A stretch of DNA of 64,000 nt from Micromonospora matsumotoense (GTDB lineage Bacteria > Actinomycetota > Actinomycetes > Mycobacteriales > Micromonosporaceae): assembly GCF_900091525.1 (NCBI RefSeq), contig NZ_FMCU01000005.1:372001-436000 (forward strand), given 5' to 3'. Every line of letters begins with the position of its first letter. The first letter of the stretch is position 1. The notes under the pieces were generated by a model. It ran no database searches, had not been told where the DNA came from, and saw only the letters and a list, made by a program, of their open reading frames with translations. Of the stretch, positions 16,687 through 24,732 are shown piece after piece. The position numbers and the translations under genes are program-made.

Positions 16687-17068
16687 GGCCCGCCCCGGCG
16701 TCCCGGCCGCCCTCGACGTCGGCGTCGGCGTCGGCGGTCCGGGGCATCCAGTAGATGCTCAGGATGGTCAGCGGCACCTCCGGGGAGGGGTTGTGGATCA
16801 CGTGGGGCCGCTCGGGGTCGAGCAGGATCACCCCGCCGGTCGGCACCTCGACCTTCTCCCCGGCCGCCTCGTAGATCGCGGTGCCGCGGGTCACCACCGC
16901 GAACTCGACCTCCGGGTGCACGTCCTCGGCGCTGCTGGCACCGGGCGGGATCACGCACCACATCGCGTCGAACGGCAGCGGCCCCAGGTCGCGGTACTGC
17001 TGCCAGCGGCCGATCTGGATGCCGTACTCGTCGGTGAGCTGCGCGGTGTCACTGACGTACTTCCGCAT
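16679..17068 (-). CDS. Cupin subunit of hydrazine synthetase
   Basis: 129 residues from the ATG at 17068, chosen because AGGAGG lies just upstream; the frame is open further but has no homology. Single cupin barrel: the first motif includes EDVHPEVEFAVVTRGTA, the second HVIHNPSPEVPL. In Spb40-like enzymes the cupin domain uses Zn(II) to rearrange the activated O-glycyl-type intermediate into the N-N bonded product. Here it is an independent protein, the first gene of the operon, overlapping the MetRS-like gene by 8 bp. The two products probably form a complex. Confidence 0.88.
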   Translation of the reverse strand: MRKYVSDTAQLTDEYGIQIGRWQQYRDLGPLPFDAMWCVIPPGASSAEDVHPEVEFAVVTRGTAIYEAAGEKVEVPTGGVILLDPERPHVIHNPSPEVPLTILSIYWMPRTADADADVEGGRDAGAGRG

Positions 17069-17594
17069 GGTTGTCCTCCTGATCGCGGTGACCTGAGCGG
17101 CAGGGGCCGTGGGTCGGCGCCGGCGGGCCGCCCGGGGGCGGCGGTCGTCGGCGTGACGGCGGGCTCGCGTCCCGCCGGCGTCGTGGCGCGGGCCGGTCGG
17201 CGGCGCGCCACCGGCCGGGGCGGGGCCACCGCCGGTGGGGATCGTGGGGGGCGCGGCCCGCGCCGACGGTCCGGCGGTGGGGGCGGCACGGGCGTCGCCG
17301 GGGGCGAGGAACGGCCCTGGGCCCGGCGCGCGCCGGGCCGCGCGGCGCGCGACCAGTCCACATGAGTCACGGCGGACCGCTGCTCGAGACACCGTCTCCC
17401 CCGGCTCCGGCTGATTCGCCGCGACGAATGGCGGCACTGCCACTGTCGGCGTAGGGTCGTCCTGCGAACAGGCAGGCAACCGGCAGTTCAACGGCAACAT
17501 CGCTGCTGAGTCCCGGATCAGTGGCCTCGGCTACGGCGTACCGTCGGCGCGAATCGGCCAGACCCGCACAGAGCAGGCGAGTGGGGATGGCGCG
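17069..17594. promoter_or_regulatory. Divergent control region of the hydrazine-type operon
   Basis: A 526-bp non-coding stretch between the cupin operon and the XRE/NB-ARC regulator. It is very G/C-rich between about 17100 and 17350 and drops in GC from about 17400. It must hold both promoters. I see no convincing -35/-10 pair or long operator palindrome. The AGGAGG ribosome site of the cupin gene lies at its left edge. Confidence 0.5.
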
Positions 17595-18518
17595 GTGCTC
17601 GACTACCAGGTTACCTTGGGTGATGAGATTGTCGCGGCCCGGCAACGGGCCCACCTCACCCAGGAGGAGTTGGCGGCCCGGACGGGGCTGAGCGTGCGCA
17701 GCATCCGCAACCTGGAGTCGGCGCGGGTGCTGCGGCCCCGGCCCGCCACCGTCCGACTGATCCGCGACGCGCTCGGCCTGCCCGGCCCGTCATCGCCACC
17801 GCATCGGCCGCGGCCGATGCAACTGCCGCTGGACGTGCCCGGCTTCACCGGCCGCGTCGTCCAGCTCGCCCAGCTCGACCGGCTCTTCGACGGTGGCCCC
17901 CGGCGGATGTCCACGGTGGTGGTCTGCGCCCTCGTCGGTCGCCCCGGGATCGGCAAGACCGCGCTGGCGCTGCACTGGGCGCACCGGTTCGCGGCCCGCT
18001 TCGCCGACGGGGTGCTGCACGTCGACCTGGGCGGCAACCGGGCACGGAGGTCACCGACGTCGCCCTCCGACGTGCTGGGCTGCCTCATCGAGGCGCTCGC
18101 CGTGCCGGCCGGCGGCATCCCGCGTGGCCTCGACGCCCGGGTCGGGCTCTACCGCAGCCTGCTCGCCGGGCGGCGGATGCTCATCGTGCTCGACGACGCG
18201 TGGGACGCCGACCAGGTCCGGCCGCTCCTGCCCGGCGTGGCGGGGTGCATGGTGCTGGTGACCAGCCGCGACTGGCTCACCGGGCTGGTCGCCGGGGAGG
18301 TCGCGCACCCCGTCGTGCTCGACCGCCTCGCCCCGGAGGAGGCGTACGAACTGCTGCGGGCCCGCCTCGGCGCGCACCGCCTCGCGGCCGAACCCGAGGC
18401 GGTGGGCGGAATCGTGGCCCACTGCCAGGGCGTACCCCGGGCGCTGGCGATGGTGGCGGCCCGCGCGGCCGTCCAGCCTGGAGTGTCACTCACCGAGCTG
18501 GCGCGGCAACTGCGCTAG
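17595..18518 (+). CDS. XRE HTH plus NB-ARC regulator, short form
   Basis: 307 residues from a GTG. N-terminal XRE HTH (about 9-65): LGDEIVAARQRAHLTQEEL and LSVRSIRNLES. Then an NB-ARC/STAND NTPase: Walker A VGRPGIGKTALAL (about 115), Walker B RRMLIVLDDAWD, sensor VLVTSR. Relatives of the AfsR/SARP-accessory type continue into WHTH and TPR domains. This one ends after NB-ARC, with no sign of a broken frame in the neighbouring sequence. Divergent from the hydrazine-type operon, so a pathway-specific ATP-dependent switch is likely but unproven. Confidence 0.85.
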   Translation: MLDYQVTLGDEIVAARQRAHLTQEELAARTGLSVRSIRNLESARVLRPRPATVRLIRDALGLPGPSSPPHRPRPMQLPLDVPGFTGRVVQLAQLDRLFDGGPRRMSTVVVCALVGRPGIGKTALALHWAHRFAARFADGVLHVDLGGNRARRSPTSPSDVLGCLIEALAVPAGGIPRGLDARVGLYRSLLAGRRMLIVLDDAWDADQVRPLLPGVAGCMVLVTSRDWLTGLVAGEVAHPVVLDRLAPEEAYELLRARLGAHRLAAEPEAVGGIVAHCQGVPRALAMVAARAAVQPGVSLTELARQLR

Positions 18519-18553
18519 CGGTGCCGGTCGGCGCCCGGCCCGCGCCGGTGCGC

Positions 18554-19228
18554 TCAGGACCGGTCGGCGCGGGTCCCGGCGCGGGCGGCGACGTGCGCCG
18601 GCACCGCCACGGTCGCGGGCAGCGCGGGATCGGTCAGTGGCTGTTGCCACGTCGCGACCAGGGGAAGCTCGCCGGCCCAGAGGCCGAGCGCGGCGTCCGG
18701 GCCGACGCCGTCGTCGGGCGGGCCGCTGCGGGTCTTGACCGACGCCTCGGCCAGCGGCAGCGCCAGCAGGGCCGTGGCCGCGAGCTCCCTGCCGTTCGGC
18801 GCGCGGGTGTAGTCCCACTGGCCCGGCGCGACGTGCTCGGTCAGCAACCGCAGGCCGTAGAGCTTCTCCTCGGCATCGACGACCCTGCGCGGTGTCCCGT
18901 AGACCATCGCGCTGCGGTAGTTGACCCCGTGCTCGAAGACCGAACGCGCCAGGACCAGCCCGTCGACGACCGTGACCGTGACACAGACCTCGGCGTCGGT
19001 GGTGAGGCTCCGGCTGGCCACCGAGCCGTGCAGGAAGAGGTGCGTGGTATCGAAGCCGTAGACGGTCGGCACCACCATCGGGCAGCCGTCCACCAGCGCG
19101 CCGAGGTGGCAGACGAGACCGGCCCGCAGCACCTCGAAAAGGGCACCGCGGTCGCCGCGTCCCTTCTGGCTCATGCGGCGCAGCCGGGTGCGGGGGGTTG
19201 CGGACAACGGCGCGTCGGCGTCGCTCAT
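18554..19228 (-). CDS. Pyridoxamine-5'-phosphate-oxidase-like flavin-binding protein
   Basis: 224 residues from the ATG at 19228. The split-barrel FMN-binding fold is indicated by an N-terminal RLRRMSQKGRGDR segment, then LVCHLGALVDGCPMVVPT, LFLHGSVASRSL and VNYRSAMVYGTPRRV. This family (PNPOx-like, F420/FMN binding) includes many uncharacterised reductases. Convergent with the XRE/NB-ARC gene, 35 bp apart. It may serve the adjacent hydrazine-type cluster, but nothing ties it to that pathway except position. Confidence 0.85.
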   Translation of the reverse strand: MSDADAPLSATPRTRLRRMSQKGRGDRGALFEVLRAGLVCHLGALVDGCPMVVPTVYGFDTTHLFLHGSVASRSLTTDAEVCVTVTVVDGLVLARSVFEHGVNYRSAMVYGTPRRVVDAEEKLYGLRLLTEHVAPGQWDYTRAPNGRELAATALLALPLAEASVKTRSGPPDDGVGPDAALGLWAGELPLVATWQQPLTDPALPATVAVPAHVAARAGTRADRS

Positions 19229-19273
19229 GACTCGTCTCCCGTCGGTCGGAACGGACCAGGGCGCGAGCGTACT

Positions 19274-19390
19274 CACCGGTCGGTGGGCCACACCACCGCC
19301 CGGTCGGCGCGGCTCAGCCGCCACTGGAGCGCGGCGTGGGCGGCCAGGAACAGGGCGACGCCGCCGAACATGACGTGCCGGCCGAGCGCC
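19274..19390 (-). pseudogene. 3' remnant of a membrane-protein gene
   Basis: On the minus strand a short frame reads FGGVALFLAAHAALQWR and then a polar tail with WPTDR before a TGA, which looks like the last transmembrane helix of a protein. It is joined directly to transposase-like sequence at about 19395-19500, so the 5' part seems lost to an IS event. It is too short for a confident family call. Confidence 0.35.
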
Positions 19391-19427
19391 CTGGTTGCGA
19401 CCCGCGATCACCGCCTGACCGCCCGGA

Positions 19428-19497
19428 GCAAGAACCACCGGTACTCCACGAACCTACAGGTCGCCATCGACGCCGGCACCCGCCCACGGGCCGGGTC
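19428..19497 (+). repeat. IS5-type transposase scrap
   Basis: About 60 bp encode SKNHRYSTNLQVAIDAGTR, the segment ahead of the second catalytic block in IS5/DDE_Tnp_4 transposases. The same stretch occurs at about 51296-51350 as a close nucleotide match inside a longer transposase relic. Only this fragment remains here. Confidence 0.55.
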
Positions 19498-19571
19498 CGT
19501 CCCGGTTCTCCGGCGTGGTCGATCCGGCCCGGACCGTGTCATGCTGCACGGACCCCGACGGGAGGACGACG

Positions 19572-20747
19572 ATGGCTGCTGGCGATGCCGTACAGGTGCG
19601 GCCGGCGCGAGGGCTGCTGCGACCGCTGGTGTCCGGGGCGACGTTGGTCGCGGTCCTGGCGTTGCTGTTCGGGCTGCCGTGGTGGACGTTGACGGTGGCG
19701 GCGCGCTGGCCGACGCCGGTGGTGGCCGCCGGCACGGCCGTGTTCGTGGTCGCGGTGGTCGCGTTCCCCGTTCTGATGTATCTCGGGCACGGCCGCCGGC
19801 GGCTGGACCCGGCGGCCCGCGCGGGGGACACGCTCCTCGGCCTGGTCTGGATCCTCTTCGTCTGGGCGCTGCTCGGCAACGTGGCCCGGCTCCCGCTGGC
19901 CGTCGCAGGGGTCGCCGATCCGGTCCGGTCCCGGGCCGTGGCGGTCGGTGCGGCGGTCGTCTCGGTCGTCCTGGCCGTCTGGGGGTACGCCGAGGCGATG
20001 CGGGTGCCCCGGGTCCGGCGGGTGGACGTCACCGTCGACCGGCTGGGTGCCGGTCTCGACGGGGTCCGGGTGGTGCTGCTGACGGACACCCACTACGGCC
20101 CGATCGACCGGGCCCGCTGGTCCGCCCGCACGATCGAGGTGGTCAACGGCCTGGCCCCCGACATCGTCTGCCACACCGGCGACATCGCCGACGGCACGGT
20201 CGACCAGCGCCGGGCGCAGGCGGCGCCGCTGGGCACCGTGCAGGCGCGGCTGGCCCGGGTGTACGTGACGGGTAACCACGAGTACTACGGCCAGGCGCAG
20301 GGCTGGGTCGACCACATGCGGGCCCTGGGCTGGGAGCCCCTGCACAACCGGCACCTCGTGGTGGAGCGGGGCGGTGCCCGGCTCGTGGTGGCCGGGGTCG
20401 ACGACGTGACCGCCGCTTCGTCCGGGGTGGCCGGTCACCGCGCGGATCATGCTGCGGCGCTGGCCGGCGCCGACCCGGGGCTGCCGGTGCTGCTGCTGGC
20501 GCACCAGCCGAAGCAGATCGGCGACGCGGTCGCGGCCGGTGTGGATCTGCAGCTGTCCGGGCATACCCACGGCGGCCAGATGTGGCCGTTCCACTACCTT
20601 GTCCGGCTCGACCAGCCGGTCGTGCAGGGCCTCAGCCGGCACGGCAGGACCCAGCTCTACACGAGCCGGGGGACCGGTTTCTGGGGCCCGCCGTTCCGGA
20701 TCTTCGCGCCGAGCGAGATCACCCTGCTCACCCTCCGGACGGGTTAG
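19572..20747 (+). CDS. Membrane-anchored metallophosphoesterase
   Basis: 391 residues from the ATG at 19572, with GGAGG 6-11 nt upstream. The first ~150 residues contain four hydrophobic helices. A calcineurin-like phosphoesterase domain follows, with metal-binding motifs LLTDTHYGP, CHTGDIADG, VTGNHEYYGQ and LSGHTHGGQMWP. The layout matches YkuE/YaeI-type proteins that hydrolyse phosphodiester or UDP-sugar-type substrates at the membrane. A monocistronic gene; substrate unknown. Confidence 0.92.
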   Translation: MAAGDAVQVRPARGLLRPLVSGATLVAVLALLFGLPWWTLTVAARWPTPVVAAGTAVFVVAVVAFPVLMYLGHGRRRLDPAARAGDTLLGLVWILFVWALLGNVARLPLAVAGVADPVRSRAVAVGAAVVSVVLAVWGYAEAMRVPRVRRVDVTVDRLGAGLDGVRVVLLTDTHYGPIDRARWSARTIEVVNGLAPDIVCHTGDIADGTVDQRRAQAAPLGTVQARLARVYVTGNHEYYGQAQGWVDHMRALGWEPLHNRHLVVERGGARLVVAGVDDVTAASSGVAGHRADHAAALAGADPGLPVLLLAHQPKQIGDAVAAGVDLQLSGHTHGGQMWPFHYLVRLDQPVVQGLSRHGRTQLYTSRGTGFWGPPFRIFAPSEITLLTLRTG

Positions 20748-20840
20748 CCCGACCGGGCCGTCACCCCCGCCGACGGAATACCGGTCCCGCCGGCTGCTCG
20801 GACCCCTGCCCACCAAGATCAACCGAGTCGCCTGGAGACT

Positions 20841-20950
20841 CCTAAGGCGGGGCTCTATCCGTATCCCAATGGTCAATGACCTGTGGGTTTCTGTTCTGTT
20901 TCTTGCTGGCGGGCCGCGCACGCCCCTTACTGTGCTCGCGCGCCGAAGAT
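20841..20950. repeat. Diverged copy of the island-end sequence
   Basis: Starting at CCTAAG, about 105 bp align with the sequence immediately after the truncated tRNA at 23838; identity is about 71% over the last 55 bp I compared by eye. Read in one frame both copies encode TCGF-F-F-LAGR--PLLCS, but no gene is evident. The rest of 20748-21018 shows nothing else. I interpret it as the attachment-arm region of a related integrative element at a secondary site; this is inference. Confidence 0.5.
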
Positions 20951-21018
20951 CGGCAGACCAGGTCGTCAGGTCATTCGGTGTGCTCTCGCGGCGGGAGCGA
21001 CCTGCGGAGGGGGCGGGG

Positions 21019-22281
21019 TCAGTCTGCTGGCGGGGCGGGAACCTGCCACAAGGCACTGACTGGTAGGGCGCGAAGTTTGTCGCCGAACGGCAGCGTCGAG
21101 GTGCCGGTGTAGAGGACGACACCGGCGATAAAGTCGTCGCCGAGACGGTCAGCGAGTCGGCGTAGCCCACGGAAGTCGTCGGGCCCGACGGTGGTGGCTG
21201 CTTTGACCTCGATCCCGACGACGTGACCGGATCGGTTCTCGAGCACCGCGTCGACTTCGTACCTGCTCTGGTCGCGGTAGTGGTACAGGTCGACGAACTG
21301 TTCGGAACACATGAGCTGGCGGGACAACTCGGAGAGGACAAATGACTCGAGTAGTAGGCCGAACGGTGCGCCGGGCCGGAGCAGTGCCCGGGCGTCGGTC
21401 GCGGTCTCGTTGGCGGCGACGCCGGAGTCGACGAAGATCAGCTTAGGGGCGGCGGTGGCACGGGTGCCGAGGTTACGGGACCAGCCAGGGATCCGCTTGA
21501 TCAGGAAGATCTCTTCCAGGGCCTGGAGGTAGCGGGCGATTGTTGGCCGGCTCAGTCCGAGGGCGGATTCCAGGGAGTTGGCGGTGATGACGGTCGCGGA
21601 TCTGGCCGCTAGCAGGCGTACCAGCTTGCGGAGTTCGCCCTTGTGCTGGATGTCGGACAGCTGCCGGACATCGCGGTCGACGAGCGCCTGGACGTAGGCG
21701 TCGAAGAACCGTTGGCGACGGCGGGGGTCGGTACGGGTGGTGGCCTCGGGTAGGCCGCCGCGCACGATCCTGGCCGCGTACTCGGCGCGGGTCACCTCCG
21801 ACTCGTGCCGCAGACCCGGACCGAGCGTGAACAGGGCATCGACGAATCCGTCCGGCGCTCCGTCGAGTTTACCTTGGGACAACGGCCAGAGCTCGACGGT
21901 TTCCATCCGGCCGGGCAACGCGTCCGGGGCGGCGACCATGCCGAAGAGGCGAGACGAGCCGGTGAGCAGATAGCGGCCCGGGCGGGGATCCTCGTCGACG
22001 GCTGCCTTGATGGCCAGCAGCAGCTCCGGAGCGCGTTGGATCTCGTCGATGACCAGGAGTTCGGGCGAGTCCACGAACCCGACCGGATCGGCGATCGCCG
22101 CTGCCCGGTCCTGCGCCCGGTCGAGATCGCGGCGCTCGGCGAGACGATCGCCGGCGACGATACGGACCAGCGTGCTCTTGCCTGCCTGGCGTGCTCCGCT
22201 GATCAGCACGACGCGGGTGTCGGCTAGAGCGGCGTCGACCTGCGCGGCGGCCCGACGCGGAATCAGATGCGGTGTCGGCAC
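21019..22281 (-). CDS. AAA ATPase with DUF4143 nuclease-like domain
   Basis: 420 residues from the GTG at 22281; an ATG at 22419 in the same frame is possible but adds sequence unlike the family. The product then begins with PRRAAAQVDAALADTRVVL. Walker A GARQAGKST (about 33-41), Walker B LLVIDEIQRAPELL, sensor LLTGSSRL. The C-terminal DUF4143 domain (about 190-400) has RDVRQLSDI, FLIKRIPGWSRNL, KLIFVDSG and the nuclease-like EVDAVLENRSGHVVGIEVKA. Members are widespread, usually solitary, and suspected to act in DNA-related stress or toxin functions. The upstream region has four phased direct repeats. Confidence 0.9.
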   Translation of the reverse strand: MPTPHLIPRRAAAQVDAALADTRVVLISGARQAGKSTLVRIVAGDRLAERRDLDRAQDRAAAIADPVGFVDSPELLVIDEIQRAPELLLAIKAAVDEDPRPGRYLLTGSSRLFGMVAAPDALPGRMETVELWPLSQGKLDGAPDGFVDALFTLGPGLRHESEVTRAEYAARIVRGGLPEATTRTDPRRRQRFFDAYVQALVDRDVRQLSDIQHKGELRKLVRLLAARSATVITANSLESALGLSRPTIARYLQALEEIFLIKRIPGWSRNLGTRATAAPKLIFVDSGVAANETATDARALLRPGAPFGLLLESFVLSELSRQLMCSEQFVDLYHYRDQSRYEVDAVLENRSGHVVGIEVKAATTVGPDDFRGLRRLADRLGDDFIAGVVLYTGTSTLPFGDKLRALPVSALWQVPAPPAD

Positions 22282-22303
22282 AACAGCATGATAGCTGGGT
22301 GGT

Positions 22304-22382
22304 TTCGATCTGCGAGGGAATCTGCGTTCGATCTGCGGCAAGTTCATGTTCGAAATGCGGGCTATGAGGTGTTCGATTTGCG
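22304..22382. promoter_or_regulatory. Four phased direct repeats upstream of the DUF4143 gene
   Basis: The 11-bp motif TTCGATCTGCG occurs at 22304, exactly again at 22327, and as TTCGAAATGCG at 22349 and TTCGATTTGCG at 22372. Spacing is 23, 22 and 23 bp, close to two helical turns. The block lies 23-101 bp upstream of the DUF4143 ATPase start, so it is probably an operator array or binding site for a cooperative protein. Nothing similar was noticed elsewhere in the window. Confidence 0.7.
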
Positions 22383-22606
22383 GAACCTCCAGGGCGCTCC
22401 TGGAAGGGCCCACCGTCATACGGCGTTGCTGCCGGTGGCGGCGAGATCGGGAAAGCTCGACCGCCGGGCTGGACCACCCGCCAGCAGCTCAGGACCGCGA
22501 TCGTGACCTGGATCGAACGGACCTGCCACCGACGCCAACGAACCCTGTCCCCGGTTGACCCTAGCGAGTAGGAGATCATCATGACCCCACCGGCCAGTCA
22601 GGTCGC

Positions 22607-23287
22607 GTGACTGAACTGTCACCTACCGGTGCAGCAGACCCAGTCTCGGGGATGGGTGCGGGGCTGGTGATCTCGGGAGGCGAGTTGGCTACCACGGTCT
22701 CCGGCGGTGCGGCGGCAGCACCGGGTGGAGCTGCCATCGTCAGTGCTTTCGCTGGCGACGCCGCCATTGTCATCGGGCTCGCTTCCCGCGCGGTCGGCCA
22801 TGTCTCGCTGCTGTACGGTTACGACCCCGAAGGACCAGCCGAGAAGCTCTTCGTGCTGTCCGTCGTCAACGCCGGGACGGCCGCGTCCATGAGCGCAAAG
22901 AGTGCCGCCTTCGCCGACATCTCGCGTCTCACCCAGGCACTCGTCCGCGGTAAGACGTGGAAGGTGTTGAACGAGTCGATCGTCGCCCGTATCGCTGGGC
23001 GGTTCGCGGAAGCAGTCGGTCTGACCCTCACCAAGAAGGGCCTTGGCAAGGTCGTGCCGGTAGCCGGAATCCTGGTCGGCGGTGCCCTCAACTGGACCAC
23101 TCTGGAGGAGATTGTCGATACCGCCGGAATGGCCTACCAGCGCCGGTTCCTGCTGGAGAAGTACCCTCAGCTACTGGACGAGGAGCCGATCGGAGCCTTC
23201 GTTGTCGGGGACTCGGACGACATGGTCGACGACGGGTTCAGCGTGCTCGGCGAACTCGCCGTGGAGGGCGGGCCCGGCCTGCGTTGA
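22607..23287 (+). CDS. EcsC-family protein
   Basis: 226 residues. The blocks GHVSLLYGYDPEGPAEKLF, RLTQALVRGKTWKVLNES, LTKKGLGKVVPVAGILVGG and AYQRRFLLEKYP match the EcsC family; the Gly/Ala-rich N-terminal half may associate with membranes. EcsC of Bacillus subtilis accompanies an ABC transporter, but the function is unclear. The GTG start at 22607 overlaps the TGA of a 9-codon frame that starts at ATG 22581 behind a good GGAG site. This is either a translationally coupled leader or a small frameshift that shortened the N-terminus. Confidence 0.8.
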   Translation: MTELSPTGAADPVSGMGAGLVISGGELATTVSGGAAAAPGGAAIVSAFAGDAAIVIGLASRAVGHVSLLYGYDPEGPAEKLFVLSVVNAGTAASMSAKSAAFADISRLTQALVRGKTWKVLNESIVARIAGRFAEAVGLTLTKKGLGKVVPVAGILVGGALNWTTLEEIVDTAGMAYQRRFLLEKYPQLLDEEPIGAFVVGDSDDMVDDGFSVLGELAVEGGPGLR

Positions 23288-23515
23288 ATCCAAAGCGGGC
23301 GGCCATAGGTGGCGGTTCGACGATGTCGGTCATCAGCCCGTCAATCTGGAGGATCAACCCTGCGTTCTTCAGGGTCGAGGCCGGTGGCATCCGCTCGTCG
23401 GCAGAGCCGCGAGCGCCATGTACGCGGCCAGGATGTGGATGGGTGCCGGTCAGGTTCTTAGGGCATATCGGCATTATCGGATGCTCGACGGAGGCCGTCG
23501 TAGTTGATATGACGG

Positions 23516-23842
23516 CGGGGGTGAGCGCCCCGTGCTCCTCTGGTGGCGACTGCCGAAGGTGGGTATACAGGCGGGTATCGTTGATCTTCGATGATGTGCG
23601 CGATGTGTGCTCGCCAGCGGATGCCAACCCAGGTGCACCGGTACCAGCGCGGGTCACCGCAGCCGCTCGTGGTCGCAAACGGGGGTTCGTGTGCTCGAGC
23701 TGTGGTCCTGGGCTGGGCGAACGGGGGTCCGGGTGCCGTGGGTGAACGTGGGCGACTCCCTGCCACCCCAGGTGAACCCGCAGGTCGCTAGACTAGGCGC
23801 TCGCGCCCTCGTAGCTCAGGGGATAGAGCATCGGTTTCCTAA
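23516..23842. repeat. Left copy of tRNA-flank direct repeat (putative island left junction)
   Basis: The same ~327-bp sequence occurs at 60894-61220. By eye I count 19 mismatches over 175 nt (23581-23755), then 87 identical nt from 23756 to 23842. Similarity ends abruptly at 23842, inside the tRNA anticodon loop. The repeat contains the tRNA promoter region and 5' half. About 230 bp of unrelated non-coding sequence (23288-23515) precede it. Confidence 0.85.
23805..23842 (+). pseudogene. 5' half of tRNA-Arg(CCT), truncated in the anticodon loop
   Basis: The first 38 nt are identical to the intact tRNA-Arg(CCT) at 61183-61258: acceptor 5' strand GCCCTCG, D-arm, anticodon stem 5' strand and loop TTCCTAA. 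From 23843 the sequence diverges (GACGG instead of ACCGT), so no anticodon stem, T-arm or acceptor 3' strand forms. It is a disrupted tRNA marking a site-specific insertion point. Confidence 0.9.
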
Positions 23843-23945
23843 GACGGTCATCTATCCGACCTATGGGCTTACGACCTGCGGGTTCATTTTCTATTTCAGA
23901 TTAGCGGGTCGCATACCCCCGTTGCTGTGCTCGCTTGCCGGAGAA
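23838..23945. repeat. Island left-end arm sequence
   Basis: Directly after the cut tRNA, about 105 bp resemble 20841-20950 (both start CCTAAG and contain CTATCCG and GCTGTGCTCGC or CTGTGCTCGC). The remaining 23946-24134 shows no feature. Confidence 0.45.
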
Positions 23946-24134
23946 CTGCAGAGCAAGCATAAGTCCTGCTCAGGCCTATGCATCGATTGGTCAGACGAGG
24001 CATCCGTCCGTCGATTTGTGACCCTCGTCGCCGGTCGCGATGGGCCGTTGTTGTGATGGTGGGGAGTTTTTCCGGTGCGCGGCCGCGAAGTGGGTTGCGT
24101 CGGTCATTGGCTAGAAGTCGAGCGGAGGGCTGGG

Positions 24135-24731
24135 TCAGGGGCGTTGCCGTAGCGGCCGCACCACATATTTGATCTCGATGCCGCATCGTTCGCCGATGCG
24201 TTTGTGCTTGCGCTGGAGGCTGGGGTCGATCTCGGCGTCACTGCGCACCGATAGGGCGATGCCCGGCGTTCCCGAGTGTTCGAGGCCGGCGGTCACAGCG
24301 GCCCACAAGAGTTCTTTGCACTGACCTGGCGGTCCCCAGCAGATATAGCGGATGGTCACGCCATCGGTGGCCAGACAGTGAGCAGGTTTGTCGGCCAGGC
24401 TGTCTGGCACATACTCCCACTGACGGCCGAAGGTCGGGCCGACGAAGTCGCCGGGTGCGGCGTAGTGCAAGGTGGTGAAAGAGGCGAACCTGCCCATGTT
24501 CTCCAGGGCGCGGGCATATTCCTTGAGTGGGACCTCTTTGATCCATCCGATCGGGTTAGGGATGAAACGGGCCAGGAGCCCTCCGATGCGCGGGTCCTCG
24601 GCCCATTGGTTGTATTGACCGGTTTTGAATTGAGGGGTGAGACGTTCCCAATCGAGGGCGTCCGCCTCGGCATACAGGATCTTGGCAACCTCGTCGCGGA
24701 CGCTGGTGGGGACGTGCTGGTTGTTGGGCAT
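24135..24731 (-). CDS. Uncharacterised 198-residue defence-locus protein
   Basis: No family recognised. It starts 1 nt after the stop of the Mrr-helicase gene (TGACATG), so it is the third gene of a minus-strand operon. Visible blocks are DWERLTPQFKTGQYNQW, PNPIGWIKEVPLKEYARAL and GDFVGPTFGRQWEYVPD; the C-terminus is basic (LQRKHKRIGERCG). No signal or membrane segment. Tight coupling to a helicase-nuclease and a GHKL ATPase suggests an accessory or sensor subunit of the same system. Confidence 0.78.
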   Translation of the reverse strand: MPNNQHVPTSVRDEVAKILYAEADALDWERLTPQFKTGQYNQWAEDPRIGGLLARFIPNPIGWIKEVPLKEYARALENMGRFASFTTLHYAAPGDFVGPTFGRQWEYVPDSLADKPAHCLATDGVTIRYICWGPPGQCKELLWAAVTAGLEHSGTPGIALSVRSDAEIDPSLQRKHKRIGERCGIEIKYVVRPLRQRP

Positions 24732-24732
24732 G

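Noticed and set aside
18200..20275. Very long plus-strand frame spanning several genes
   Set aside because: Arg/Gly/Pro-rich low-complexity translation crossing a convergent gene pair; a high-GC shadow.
23591..23791. Small conserved gene upstream of both tRNA-Arg copies
   Set aside because: A 66-codon frame is kept in both copies, but mismatches between them do not favour third codon positions; more likely conserved flank.
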